A program made the position numbers and the translations under genes. The notes below the pieces were generated by a model. That model was not told where the DNA came from. It searched no databases and saw only the letters and a list, made by a program, of their open reading frames with translations. From the NCBI GenBank assembly GCA_963723165.1, contig CAVRPP010000002.1, positions 62,001 through 126,000 on the forward strand: a stretch of 64,000 bases of DNA, given 5' to 3'. This document shows, in pieces, positions 32,982 to 42,414 of the stretch (the stretch's first letter is position 1; every line of letters starts with the position of its first letter). The stretch comes from UBA4744 sp963723165 (lineage in GTDB: Bacteria; Actinomycetota; Acidimicrobiia; Spongiisociales; UBA4744).

Positions 32982-33464
32982 GTGCCTGAACTCACAATCC
33001 GTTTGGTCACCGAGGCCGACATCCGCGACTTTGCGACGTGGCGGTACGAGGCTCCCTTGGACGTCTACTCGATCACGCAAACGGTCGACGAAGCCGTCGA
33101 GTATTTTTCGCAGGTCTCGACCGGCTGCCACGTGATCCTCAGCGACAACGAACTGGCTGCGTTCTTCACCTTCGGTTCAGACGCCCGGGTTCCGGGCGGC
33201 GACTACTCGAATCCCGGCCTCGACATCGGTCTGGGGGTCAAGCCTTCGCTCATCGGTCGCGGCCGGGGCCGACGATATGTCGAGGCCGTTGTCGGGTTCG
33301 CCCGGGAAACCTTCGACGTTGAGCCTTTGCGGGTCACGATCGTCGCTGAGAACCAAGCGGCACTTCGAGTGTGGTCTTCCGCGGGTTTCGTGGAGACGCA
33401 ACGATTTCACTCGCCCGAGGTGGTCATGGGCAGCGACGTTTTCGTTGTCCTCGAGGGTGATTAG
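32982..33464 (+). CDS. GNAT family N-acetyltransferase
   Basis: The product of 160 residues is a single GNAT domain of the RimJ/RimL-like type. It starts IRLVTEADIRDFATWRYEAP, has the acetyl-CoA loop region in PSLIGRGRGRRYVEAVV, and ends with AENQAALRVWSSAGFVETQRF. The start is GTG 12 nt after the nuoN stop with AGAAG upstream, so it may be read from the nuo transcript. The acceptor is unknown, and nothing links it to complex I beyond position. Confidence 0.85.
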   Translation: MPELTIRLVTEADIRDFATWRYEAPLDVYSITQTVDEAVEYFSQVSTGCHVILSDNELAAFFTFGSDARVPGGDYSNPGLDIGLGVKPSLIGRGRGRRYVEAVVGFARETFDVEPLRVTIVAENQAALRVWSSAGFVETQRFHSPEVVMGSDVFVVLEGD

Positions 33465-33637
33465 GTCGCTCGCGTCGTAACGCGGCCGAGAGACTGATCG
33501 ACACGATCACAACGTGATAGCCGCCCGCACGCCGCGAATCATCCCTTGATCGGGCAACGAAAAGGGCGTACAAGGAAGGAAGAGCCCCGTCGGGCGAAAC
33601 CCTCCGGCAATCTGGGCCGGGGAGGGGGTGAACGCAT

Positions 33638-34096
33638 ATGCGCGTAGAACTCAGCCGCGATTTCCCCGTTCCGCTCAAGCAGGCATACGACTACCTGATG
33701 GACCCGAGCCTCTTCCCGGCGTGGCGGGTCGGCATGATTGAGATCCTCGATCTGGAACATGCTGCATGGAACGCCCCCGGCGACCGGTTCCGGTTTGCCT
33801 ATCGTCTTCTGGGGCGCCGCATCGAAGGAGAATGTGTCCTGGATGAGTTGCTGGAAGCCGAGTTGGTACGTTTCACCGCCACCATGCCTGGACTTCCGAC
33901 AGTCCATGAGGCCTGGCATTATCGGGCGATCGACAACGATTCATTCGAGTTGAAGTCCGTTCAGGAAACCGAGAGCGCTACCAACTTCTTTGGCAAAGTC
34001 ATCGACAGCACGCTGCTGCCCCAGGTCATCCGACGAGACCTCGAGCGCACCCTCGACAACCTCGAGGACATCTTCTCGATGGGCGTTCCCGACTAG
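33638..34096 (+). CDS. SRPBCC / DUF2505-like small ligand-binding protein
   Basis: The product of 152 residues looks like a START-like (SRPBCC) fold. It begins with a strand (MRVELSRDFPVPLKQAYDYLMDPSLFPAWR), has alternating strands, and ends with a long helix (TLLPQVIRRDLERTLDNLEDIF). DUF2505 proteins of actinobacteria have this outline. Such proteins bind hydrophobic ligands. GGAGGGGG lies upstream of the ATG at 33638. The preceding 173 nt are GC-rich and contain no gene. Confidence 0.65.
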   Translation: MRVELSRDFPVPLKQAYDYLMDPSLFPAWRVGMIEILDLEHAAWNAPGDRFRFAYRLLGRRIEGECVLDELLEAELVRFTATMPGLPTVHEAWHYRAIDNDSFELKSVQETESATNFFGKVIDSTLLPQVIRRDLERTLDNLEDIFSMGVPD

Positions 34097-34194
34097 CCGG
34101 TCACCCCGGCCACGTTCGCACTGCGGGCGGTGGCCGGGGTCGCCACCGTGCCCAGAGCAGCGAGAAAGGTCTGCGGCGCCTTTAGTCTCTAGTC

Positions 34195-35559
34195 GTGATC
34201 ACCTCGAGGTGCCGGACAACGACGGCGGCAACCGTCCTCATCTTGGCGTTCCTCTCCCTCCTTTCGTTTGCTCAACCCGCCGGGGCTATCGAGCGGCCGC
34301 TCATCATGGCCGAGCGGGCCGCCGCAGGCACCGTGCTGGTTCGCGAGGGAGACATTGTCGACGAGGATCTCTACGCAGGCGGTAACCGCGTAGTCATCGA
34401 GGGGACCATCAAGGGTGATCTGGTGGTTGCCGCCTTCCAGGCCCTCGAGATAAGCGGGACCGTCGAGGGCGATGTGGTTGGCTACTCCCCGCTGGTAGTC
34501 GTCACCGGATCTGTGGGAGGGTCGCTGCGGGTAGCGGCCGATGTGGTTCGAGTCGAGGGATCAGTAGGCGTCGATATTTTCACCGGAGCTCGCTCTGTTG
34601 TGGTGACCGGGAGCGTCGGTCGGGACATTCAGGCTTGGGCCCTCTCGCTTGACGTGCGGGCGGCCGTAGAGCGGGACATCCTCGGTCGAGTCGACCGGGC
34701 CCGACTCGGTGGCACCATCGGCCGGGACATTGAAATTACCGTCCGGGATTTCGAGGTTGTGGCCGGGACCCGGGTCGCAGGCAGCCTGGGCTATCGATCC
34801 GACCGGGAGGCCGACGTCGCTGGTGACGTCGTGATCGGGAGGGTGCTCACCCAACGAGATCCGGTCAACCCCAACGTCCGGGTCCAGGCCATCTTTGCCC
34901 TCACCGGGATCCTGGTCGTGCTGGCAGTGGCCGTTCTGGGGTTCCTGCTGTTCTGGCTGATGCCGCGCACGTTGCAGATGGCCACCGAGAGCATGCAATC
35001 GCGGACGTTCCTGTCCCTAGGCGTGGGCCTGTTCGTTCTCGTAGTGCCGTTGGCTCTGCTCGTGCTGGTCGTTGTGCAAGTAGTCGATTCGTCACCGGAG
35101 CTGGCCCTCCCGACGGCAATCGTCGGCCTGCCTATCGGGGTGCTGTTGGTCGGGATGCTCCTGTTCGGTCTGCTCGTTTCCCCGGTCCCGGTGTTGACCG
35201 TTCTTGGGTCGAAGCTGACCGGGCAGCGCCGATCGGCACTGTTCGGGTATCTCATCGGTTTGCTGGTGTGGGTTGTGATCCTGGCCATTCCGACGGTGCG
35301 GGTGGTGGTGACGGTGTTGATTGCCGTGCTCGGCCTTGGCGCCTGGACCCTTGGACTGGTAGCCGCTCGCGGCCGGTATCAGTGGGCCCTCTGGCCACCC
35401 GGCAAGCATCGTCGGCCGTCGGCGCAGGAGGTGGCGGTGATCGAGCAACCTGATCTTCTGGCCGCCGGTCTGCCGGCCGAGGAGGGGGAGTGGCCGACTG
35501 AGGAGATCGGCGAACCGTTCGATCCGGAGACCCTGACGCTTCCTTTTGAGGATTCCTGA
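34195..35559 (+). CDS. bactofilin-like polymer-forming membrane protein
   Basis: The product of 454 residues has a signal peptide (LLSFAQPAGA). A beta-repeat region of about 170 residues follows, with phrases such as GTIKGDLVVAA, GTVEGDVVG, GSVGGSLRVAAD and GSVGRDIQA spaced about 20 residues apart. Four or more membrane helices and an acidic tail come next. The repeats resemble the bactofilin (polymer-forming cytoskeletal) right-handed beta helix, here displayed outside the membrane. TAGTCT (34183-34188) ends 6 nt before the GTG start, a leaderless layout. Function may be in envelope scaffolding; this is inference from the fold. Confidence 0.7.
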   Translation: MITSRCRTTTAATVLILAFLSLLSFAQPAGAIERPLIMAERAAAGTVLVREGDIVDEDLYAGGNRVVIEGTIKGDLVVAAFQALEISGTVEGDVVGYSPLVVVTGSVGGSLRVAADVVRVEGSVGVDIFTGARSVVVTGSVGRDIQAWALSLDVRAAVERDILGRVDRARLGGTIGRDIEITVRDFEVVAGTRVAGSLGYRSDREADVAGDVVIGRVLTQRDPVNPNVRVQAIFALTGILVVLAVAVLGFLLFWLMPRTLQMATESMQSRTFLSLGVGLFVLVVPLALLVLVVVQVVDSSPELALPTAIVGLPIGVLLVGMLLFGLLVSPVPVLTVLGSKLTGQRRSALFGYLIGLLVWVVILAIPTVRVVVTVLIAVLGLGAWTLGLVAARGRYQWALWPPGKHRRPSAQEVAVIEQPDLLAAGLPAEEGEWPTEEIGEPFDPETLTLPFEDS

Positions 35560-35600
35560 GTCTCGGGGTCTCATCGTCCCTGAACCCGTACACTTGCCCG

Positions 35601-38600
35601 ATGTCGATCTCTTGTCCGTCCTGTAACACCGCGGCAGACGACTCCGCCCGATTCTGCTCCTCCTGTGGGACGTCGCTGGCCCCCGGCTGTACCAGCTGCG
35701 GAGCGGAGGTGGTTCCCGGGGCCCAGTTCTGTTCATCCTGCGGTGCCCCCCAGACGATCCCCGAACCTGCGGCTTCTCCGATCCGGGCGGGCGAGGAACG
35801 TCGCGTCGTCTCAGCGCTGTTCGCCGATTTGGTGGGATTCACCGCCCACACCGAACAATCAGACCCCGAAGACGTGCGGGTTCGCCTCACGGCGTATCAC
35901 GGACGCATGCGCGAGGACGTCGAACGGTTCGGCGGACGGGTCGAAAAGCTGCTGGGTGACGGGGTGTTCGCGGTGTTCGGGTCGCCGATTGCTCACGAGG
36001 ATGATCCGGAACGAGCCGTGCGGGCGGCCCTACGGATGCAGGAATCGGTCGCCCAACTCAACACCGAGCATCCTGATCTGACCCTGGCCGTTCGCATCGC
36101 GGTCACTACCGGCGAGGCCATCGTGCAACTCGAGGATCGTCAAGACCGGGAGGGTGTAGTCGGGGACGTCGTCAACACCGCCTCCCGGCTTGAGGCGGTG
36201 GCGTCTCCCGGAGGGGTGGTGGTCGATGAGCGAACCTATCTGTCTTCCCGCCGGGCTATCGACTTTCGCGAAGCGGATCCTGTCGAGGTGAAGGGGAAAG
36301 CGGGGCAGATCGCGATCTGGCTGGCAGAAGCGCCGCGCAGCCGGTTTGGTGTGGCAATCGAAGAGGACGCCGGATCGTTGTTCGTCGGGCGGTCCGGCGA
36401 GCTGAACATGCTGGTCGAGGCGTTCGATCGCTCAGTTGCCCGTCGGGCTCCGCAGATGGTCACCATCGTGGGTGAGCCGGGTGTCGGCAAGAGCCGTTTG
36501 ATTCGCGAGTTCAGAAGCCGGATCGATGAACGTCCCGATCTGATCTGGTGGCGGGAGGGACGCTGCCTTCCCTACGGAGAGGGAGTGACCTTCTGGGCGT
36601 TGAGCGAGGTCGTCAAAGCCCAGGCGGGGATCCTGGAGGGAGAACCGGCCGGTGAGGCATCCGGCAAGCTGCGTGAAGCGGTCAAAGCCCTGGTCGATGA
36701 CGAAGAAGAAGCCGCCTGGTTGCTGCTGCGGTTGGCCCCTCTGGCAGGGACCGGCGACATCGATGTCACCACCGAGCGGGGCGAACTGTTTTCGGCCTGG
36801 CTGCGATTCTTCGAGGCCCTGGCAGCTCGCAATCCGCTGGTGCTGGTTCTGGAAGATCTGCAATGGGCCGATGGGGTGCTGCTTGAGTTCGTGGAGTACA
36901 TCCTCGATTGGGGCAACGATGCACCGATGCTGTTGGTCGGTACCGCCCGCCCGGAACTCTTCACCGACCATCCCGATTGGGGTGGGGGCAAACGCGACGC
37001 CACTACCGTGTCGCTTCCTCCGCTCGACCCGGAAGAGACCGTCGATCTGCTGATCGGGCTGACCGGACGATCCGTGATGCCCGCCCGGACTCAACAGGCC
37101 CTGCTCGAACGGAGTGGCGGCAACCCGCTCTACGTGACGGAACTCATGCGGCTGGTGAGCGAGAGCGGGTCGTTGGACTCGCCTGACGTAGCTTCCGAAG
37201 TTCCGCTGCCCGACACCATTCAAGCCATCATTGCCGCCCGTCTCGACCTCCTGGAACCAGACCACCGGGTGCTTCTCCAGGCGGCTTCTGTGGTCGGCAA
37301 AGTCTTCTGGTCGGGGGCTTTGACCTTCCTCGGCGCCGGGACGAGCGATGGTGTGCGCTCCGCCGTTCGGAGTCTCGTGTCCCGGGAGCTCATTCGTCCG
37401 GTGCGAAGGTCTTCGATGAAGGGCCAGGACGAATTCACCTTCGCCCATGTGCTGATCCGCGATGTTGCGTACGGGCAACTGACCCGGTCAGAACGATCCC
37501 GTCTGCACCTCGAGGTGGCCCGGTGGGTCGAGGCCACGAGCGGTGAGCGGGTCATCGAGGTGGCGGAATTGGTCGCCCATCACCATTTGCGAGCTCTGGA
37601 GCTGCAACCAAGCGACGACGAGAAGCGTCTCGCCCAGGTCTACCGGTTCGTGATGCTGGCCGGCGAGCGGGTCAAGGCCCTCGATGTGGAGCGCGGCACC
37701 TTCTTCTTTACGAAGGCCGCGGAACTGGCCGTCAACCCCCGGGACCGGGGGCTGCCCTCCTGGCCTTCGGAACGATTGCCTCGGGCCATGTCGATGAGGC
37801 AGTGGAAGCCCTCGAGGGAGCAGTGGCGGCGTTCCGCGAGGCGGACCTTCCGTTGCAAGAAGCCGACACCCTGTCCACCAGGGCGACTGTGGAGTGGTAT
37901 CGGGGCGATGCGGAAGCGGCCGACCGGTTCGACGAGCTGGCGGGCGAACTGATCGAGGGCCTCGAGCCTTCGGATATTGTGGCCAGGGTGCTGGCCGGAC
38001 GCGCCGCCCACCTTCAATTGCGCGGCCGCGGCGAAGAAGGACTCGAGATGGCCGACCGGGCCATCGCGGTGGCCCGACTGGTCGGGTCCACGGAGCAGTA
38101 CGTGCGCGGCTTGTCCGCCCGGGCCAACTCGTTGCTGCAGCTCGGGGATTCGTCCGGAGAGGAAGATCTCCGCGAGACGCTTCGCATCAGCCTCGATCGA
38201 AACGCGACCCGATCTGCTCTGGTTGCCTACAACAACCTGGCGACCAATGTCATCGGCAACGGCCGGCTGCAGGAAGGAAAGGATCTCATCGAGCAGGCCA
38301 TCGAATACGGCAGCCAGCGGGGGTACACGTCGGCAGCGGACTGGTCGCGAATGACCAGGTGCGAAGCCCTGTTTCCGATGGGCGACTGGGACGGTGTCTT
38401 TACCACGGCCGAGCGGCTGATCACGGACGATCAGGCTCGGGGAGGATCGCAGATCACCACCTTCGCCAGGATGTGGAAGGCCATAGTGCTGTTCCACCGC
38501 GGCTCGACCAAGCAGGCGAGGCAGCTCTGGCCGCAGGCATTGGAGGAGGCTCGCAAGATCCAGGACGCGCAAGGTCTCTTCCCGGCGTTGGCCATTGGCA

Positions 38601-39094
38601 CCGCCATCTGGGAGGCAGCAGGTGAAACGGCCGAAGCGCGGAAAATGGCCGACGAGCTGTCTCAGATCGGCGTCGAAAACCCGGTGTTCCTGGCCTGGCA
38701 ATTGCCCAAGGCGGCGGCCGCAATGATTTCACTCGGCATGGGGGATCAGTTGGAGCGAATGGCCCGGATCGCCAAACCCAACTCAGACTGGATGGCGGCC
38801 GAGCTTGGTGCAGTGCAGGCGCTGGTCGCCGAAAGCCGCGGTGAGCACAAAGCGGCGCTGGCTCTCCAGCGGTCAATGATTGACACGGGACTGCCACTTG
38901 GTCAGAGATTCTCGGTGACCGAGGCCCGGGTCGCAGCGGGCCGCTGCCTGCTGGCTCTCGGTCGCCCGGACGAGGCGGCCGCCGAGCTGGCCGCAGCTCG
39001 TTCCGACGCCGAGATGATGGGAGCGGGGCGTCTCCTCGATGAAATCGAACAGCTGCAACAGGGGGCAGACGGAGTCGCCCTTCCGGGCGGTTGA
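35601..39094 (+). CDS. class III adenylate/guanylate cyclase with AAA ATPase and TPR-like repeats, frameshifted
   Basis: The joined protein of about 1164 residues starts with two zinc ribbons (CPSCNTA...CSSCG and CTSCGAE...CSSCG). A class III cyclase domain follows, with metal-binding aspartates in ALFADLVGFT and LLGDGVFAVFG. A STAND-like ATPase has Walker A GEPGVGKSRL and Walker B VLVLEDLQWAD. The C-terminal 450 residues are helical repeats. One base is missing in a G-run near 37741-37752, after which the frame continues GAALLAFGTIASGHVDEAVEALEGAVAAFR. TACACT (35589-35594) ends 6 nt before the ATG. Such proteins are widespread in actinobacteria, and their input signals are mostly unknown. 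Confidence 0.87.
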
Positions 39095-39150
39095 TCCGGG
39101 CGGGCTTATCGTTCCTATCTTGTGGGGTAGTGGTGGCTTCCATTTCTTCC

Positions 39151-39180
39151 TTGATATGTGAGTAAACACTCACCTATTAT
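39151..39180 (+). promoter_or_regulatory. promoter with ArsR-type operator in the spacer
   Basis: TTGATA (39151-39156), an 18-nt spacer and TATTAT (39175-39180) form a strong vegetative promoter 8 nt before the ATG at 39189. The spacer contains GTGAGT-AAAC-ACTCAC (39158-39173), a 6-bp inverted repeat. A repressor bound there would block RNA polymerase, as expected for autoregulation by the ArsR-type protein encoded next. Confidence 0.7.
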
Positions 39181-39188
39181 CTCGAGAT

Positions 39189-39944
39189 ATGGATGCGGTG
39201 TTCAAAGCCCTCAACGATCCGAGCCGGCGCCGCTTGCTCGATGAGTTGTACCAAAGGAACGGCCAGTCGCTGGCCGAGTTGTGCGCCTACCTGCCGGCCA
39301 TGACCCGCTTCGGGGTGATGAATCATCTAGCGGTGCTCGAGGAAGGTGGACTAATAGCCACCCGCAAGGCCGGTCGGCGCAAGTTGCACTACCTGAACTC
39401 CGTTCCCATCCGGCTGGTCCACGATCGGTGGATCAGCAAGTACACCGAGCCGACGGTTGGTCGTATGGCCCGCCTGAAGGCACACGTAGAGGGAGAAACC
39501 ATGTCTGAGCCCGCGCACGTCTTTGAGATGTTCATCAACGCCGAACCCAGACGGGTATGGCAGGCCATCATCGACGGTGAACAGACGGTCAAGTACTACT
39601 ACGGGACCCGGGTCGAGTCGACCTGGGAACCGGGTGCTCCTATCCGGTACCTGGGAGACGACGGATCGCTGGTGGCCAGCGGCAAGGTGATCGCCATCGA
39701 TGCCCCACAGCGTTTGGAGATGACCCTGGTCGCGCACTGGGATGAGGCGCTGGAGGCCGAAGGGCCGTCCCGGGAGGTGTGGTTACTCGAAGACGCCAAC
39801 GGTGCAACCAAGCTGACGGTCGAGATGCACGACGTCGAAGTCGGGTCGAAGACGTATGAGGACTTCATGGGTGGATTCCCCTACATCCTCTCCGGTCTCA
39901 AGACGTTCGTCGAAACCGGCCAGTCTCTACCCGCTCCCTACTGA
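39189..39944 (+). CDS. ArsR-family regulator fused to SRPBCC (AHSA1-like) domain
   Basis: The product of 251 residues joins two domains. Residues 1-100 are an ArsR winged helix (FKALNDPSRRRLLDELYQRNGQSLAELCA, then TRFGVMNHLAVLEEGGLIATRKAGRRKLHYLN). Residues 105-251 are an AHSA1-like SRPBCC domain (HVFEMFINAEPRRVWQAIIDGEQTVKYYYGT). At residue 105 an in-frame ATG at 39501 has GGGAGAAACC upstream, so the second domain might also be made alone. Separate ArsR and AHSA1 genes are often adjacent, so this fusion could let a bound ligand control DNA binding. The next gene is another SRPBCC protein 14 nt downstream. Confidence 0.85.
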   Translation: MDAVFKALNDPSRRRLLDELYQRNGQSLAELCAYLPAMTRFGVMNHLAVLEEGGLIATRKAGRRKLHYLNSVPIRLVHDRWISKYTEPTVGRMARLKAHVEGETMSEPAHVFEMFINAEPRRVWQAIIDGEQTVKYYYGTRVESTWEPGAPIRYLGDDGSLVASGKVIAIDAPQRLEMTLVAHWDEALEAEGPSREVWLLEDANGATKLTVEMHDVEVGSKTYEDFMGGFPYILSGLKTFVETGQSLPAPY

Positions 39945-39958
39945 AAGAGAGAATCCGG

Positions 39959-40447
39959 ATGGACATAGATTCCAGCGTGGCGGCTACCGGCCCCGACGTC
40001 CGATCACTGGTCAAAGAAACCATCGTCAACGCTCCCGCCCTCGAGGTGTGGTCTGCCTGGACCAGCAAAGCGGGCATCGACTCCTGGTGGGGTCCGCCTG
40101 ATGCTCGGATCGAGCTGCGGATCGGTGGCCCCTTCGAGCTGCTCTTCCTGTCGGATTCGCCCGCAGGCAAACAGGGTTCGGAAGGTTGCCGATTCCTCGC
40201 CTACGTGCCAGGCGAGATGGTGGCATTCACCTGGAACGCCACGCCCGATCATCCGCTGCGCAGCGAGCACACCTGGGTGGTCCTCACCTTTGCGAGACTC
40301 GACGACGAAACGACGGCAGTTCGCCTGGTCCACACCGGTTTCTTGCACGGCCCGGATTGGGACACCTATATGGGCTACTTCGACGATGCCTGGCCCGGAG
40401 TGTTGCATGGCCTGGCACGGCATTGGGACAAAGACGCCGCCGGATGA
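39959..40447 (+). CDS. SRPBCC / AHSA1-like protein
   Basis: The product of 162 residues is an AHSA1-type START-like domain: VKETIVNAPALEVWSAWTSKAGIDSWWGP, GGPFELLF, and VAFTWNATPDHPLRSEHTWVVLTFARLDDETTAVRLVHTGF, with a closing helix. It lies 14 nt after the ArsR-SRPBCC fusion and is probably co-transcribed from the same autoregulated promoter. AHSA1-like proteins of this kind often bind small hydrophobic molecules, and the ligand is unknown. Confidence 0.82.
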   Translation: MDIDSSVAATGPDVRSLVKETIVNAPALEVWSAWTSKAGIDSWWGPPDARIELRIGGPFELLFLSDSPAGKQGSEGCRFLAYVPGEMVAFTWNATPDHPLRSEHTWVVLTFARLDDETTAVRLVHTGFLHGPDWDTYMGYFDDAWPGVLHGLARHWDKDAAG

Positions 40448-40562
40448 GCCCCTGCCAAGTCAGGGCTTTGGAGTGGGTTGCTGCCTAGTTACTACGGATA
40501 GTGGTGGTGATACCTCTTTACGCGGTAGCGATCGACGACTACGGTGACGGTCGGAGGTATCT

Positions 40563-41387
40563 ATGAGTCGGAGACTGGGAAGCTTGTTCAGCGCGGTGCT
40601 CGCTGCTCTGTTGATGGTCGGCGGAGCCCTTCCGGCTGCCGCTGCGAGCGAACGGGCTATGTGGGTCTGGGACGGCCCCGTCGACGGGGTGATCGAGTTT
40701 GCCGGCAGCAGGGCGGTCACGGACCTCTATCTGCATGCTCCCCCCGGCTTCTCCACGGATGCTCGCTACCCGGCATTCCTCGCCGAGGCTCATGCGGCCG
40801 GCCTTCAGGTCCATGCGATGGCCGGAGATTCCGCCTGGGCCAAACAGTCCGGGACGTGGACGGGCTGGGTCGGCGAGGTAGTGGCACACGGCGGTTTCGA
40901 CGGGCTCGTCTTCGACGTCGAGCCCTATCTCCATGCCGATTGGAACACCAAGAAACAGAACCGCCTGATTCGCTCCTTCCTGGCCGGATTGGGGAGCGCC
41001 GTTGGGCAGGCAGGCGACCTGCCGGTGCTGGCCGCAGTTCCGTTCTGGTTCGACGAAATCCGCGTCAAGCGCACCACCCTGGTGAATAGGGTCCTGGCCG
41101 TCACCGACGGCATCGTGGTGATGGCCTATCGCGATCACGCCGCTGGTGTCGACGGGATCATCGACCTCTCTTCGACCGAAGCAGCTCTAGCCGCCTCGAT
41201 GGGCCGCCAATTCGTGATCGGGGTTGAGACGGGAGCGGTGGGTAACAACAAGGTGACCTTCGCCGAAGAGGGGGGCGGTTTTATGGAGAGCCAACTCGGT
41301 CTTGTAGAAGCGGAGTTTGGCGCCAACCCCGGTTTCGCCGGTTTCTCCATCCACCACTACGGTTCGTACTCCACCCTGGGCAGCTAG
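40563..41387 (+). CDS. secreted TIM-barrel-like protein of unknown function
   Basis: The product of 274 residues has a signal peptide ending in LPAAAASE. The mature part has alternating strands and helices with MWVWDGPV, DLYLHAP, AGLQVHAMAGD, FDGLVFDVEPYLH, LPVLAAVPFW and GIVVMAYRDHA. This pattern, with an acidic FDVEPY at the end of a strand, resembles glycoside-hydrolase-like TIM barrels. I cannot name a family. GGAGG lies 6 nt before the ATG. It stands alone between the SRPBCC operon and the sigma factor operon. Confidence 0.65.
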   Translation: MSRRLGSLFSAVLAALLMVGGALPAAAASERAMWVWDGPVDGVIEFAGSRAVTDLYLHAPPGFSTDARYPAFLAEAHAAGLQVHAMAGDSAWAKQSGTWTGWVGEVVAHGGFDGLVFDVEPYLHADWNTKKQNRLIRSFLAGLGSAVGQAGDLPVLAAVPFWFDEIRVKRTTLVNRVLAVTDGIVVMAYRDHAAGVDGIIDLSSTEAALAASMGRQFVIGVETGAVGNNKVTFAEEGGGFMESQLGLVEAEFGANPGFAGFSIHHYGSYSTLGS

Positions 41388-41443
41388 CGCACTCTGCCCC
41401 TCCGGCCGTTTGCTAGTCGCAATCGGCCACCTCCCCACCTGCC

Positions 41444-42133
41444 CTACAAGATCGTGACCGGACCGTCCAGGAACTGGTCGTTGGGGATGGCCACGATCCC
41501 TCCGTCCATGCCTTCCACTCGGGTCGCGGCCATGCCGATGTCGGAAATGCGCCCTTCGACGATCCCGATCCTCACCATTTGGCCCGTCTCGTACTGATTC
41601 TGGATGTGGCGTCCGGCCGCCACCTGGCGGGCCACCGGCACCGAGCCGAGCCCGATGGCCAGCCCGCCGGCCAGGGCCGACCCAAAGGCGAGCGCCCCGA
41701 TCAACAGCAGGATGATGTCGGTGGAGATGCCAACTTGTTGGAGGGCGATGATGATGCCGACCCCGAGGATCAGCGAGGAGGCCGCCATGCTGGCCCGGGC
41801 GGCAATCGACGCCGACATGCGGGTGAAGGCCGCCTCGATAAGGGTGCCGACGATCTTGCCGAGCGCCCGTGCCAGGATCACCACGATCAGGGCTACCAGG
41901 CCCTGGGGCAGGTAGCGCAGGGCCGATTCCAACAGCAGGTCGGCCTGGGAGGGATCCACGATGACCAGGGCGGTGACGACCAGGACGGCTATGTAGAGGA
42001 CCGGGAGCACCTGGTCGATCATTTCGCGCAGTTTTCCCGGCAGTCGCTTGCCCGCCACTTTCCACACCGCCCAGATGACGACGAGAACGGCGATAACGCT
42101 GCCGGCGGTGATCAGGGCTTCCTGCCAGGTCAT
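41444..42133 (-). CDS. small mechanosensitive-channel (MscS-like) family protein
   Basis: The product of 229 residues has four or five membrane helices. The segment LIGALAFGSALAGGLAIGLG is a TM3-like Gly/Ala-rich pore helix. A short beta domain with GRISDIGMAATRVEGMDGGIVAIPNDQFLDGP closes the protein, matching the MscS middle domain and its IPN motif. The large C-terminal cage of MscS is missing. The ATG overlaps the anti-sigma stop (ATGA), so it is co-translated with the sigma/anti-sigma pair. A link between membrane tension and the sigma factor is suggested by position only. Confidence 0.78.
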   Translation of the reverse strand: MTWQEALITAGSVIAVLVVIWAVWKVAGKRLPGKLREMIDQVLPVLYIAVLVVTALVIVDPSQADLLLESALRYLPQGLVALIVVILARALGKIVGTLIEAAFTRMSASIAARASMAASSLILGVGIIIALQQVGISTDIILLLIGALAFGSALAGGLAIGLGSVPVARQVAAGRHIQNQYETGQMVRIGIVEGRISDIGMAATRVEGMDGGIVAIPNDQFLDGPVTIL

Positions 42134-42414
42134 TGATCGTCCTTTCCGAGGCCGGGATCAAGGTAGGTGATGAGGGCTTGCAGCATGTCCGCCACGATAC
42201 CGCTTCCCAGCTTGGCGGCGTCCATCAGGAAGAGCTCGAGGCGAATTGCCGCCACCACCGGTTCGACCAGATCGTGATCGAGGCCGCCGTCCCACAGTTC
42301 GGCCAGGAAGTCCTGGCACTGGTCGCAGGTGGCGACGTGCTCGTCGAGGTCGAACTCGACCCCGCCGGCGAAGGCGATCAATTCCTCGTCGCGGACGGCG
42401 CAGGCGCGGTTCAT
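42130..42414 (-). CDS. putative zinc-binding anti-sigma factor
   Basis: The product of 94 residues has HVATCDQC (HxxxCxxC), the zinc motif of ZAS-type anti-sigma factors, near residue 26. A helical region of about 45 residues follows. There is no membrane helix, so it would be a soluble anti-sigma. The ATG at 42414 overlaps the sigma factor stop and has GGAGGA 6 nt upstream, which is preferred over GTG at 42420. Its position between an ECF sigma and a channel gene supports the role. Confidence 0.75.
   Translation of the reverse strand: MNRACAVRDEELIAFAGGVEFDLDEHVATCDQCQDFLAELWDGGLDHDLVEPVVAAIRLELFLMDAAKLGSGIVADMLQALITYLDPGLGKDDQ

Noticed and set aside
33520..33637. Possible riboswitch in the GC-rich leader of the SRPBCC gene at 33638
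   Set aside because: A GGGCAACGAAAAGGGCG segment faintly recalls the c-di-GMP-I aptamer, but the conserved core and pairing are absent. A covariance search would be needed to revive the idea.
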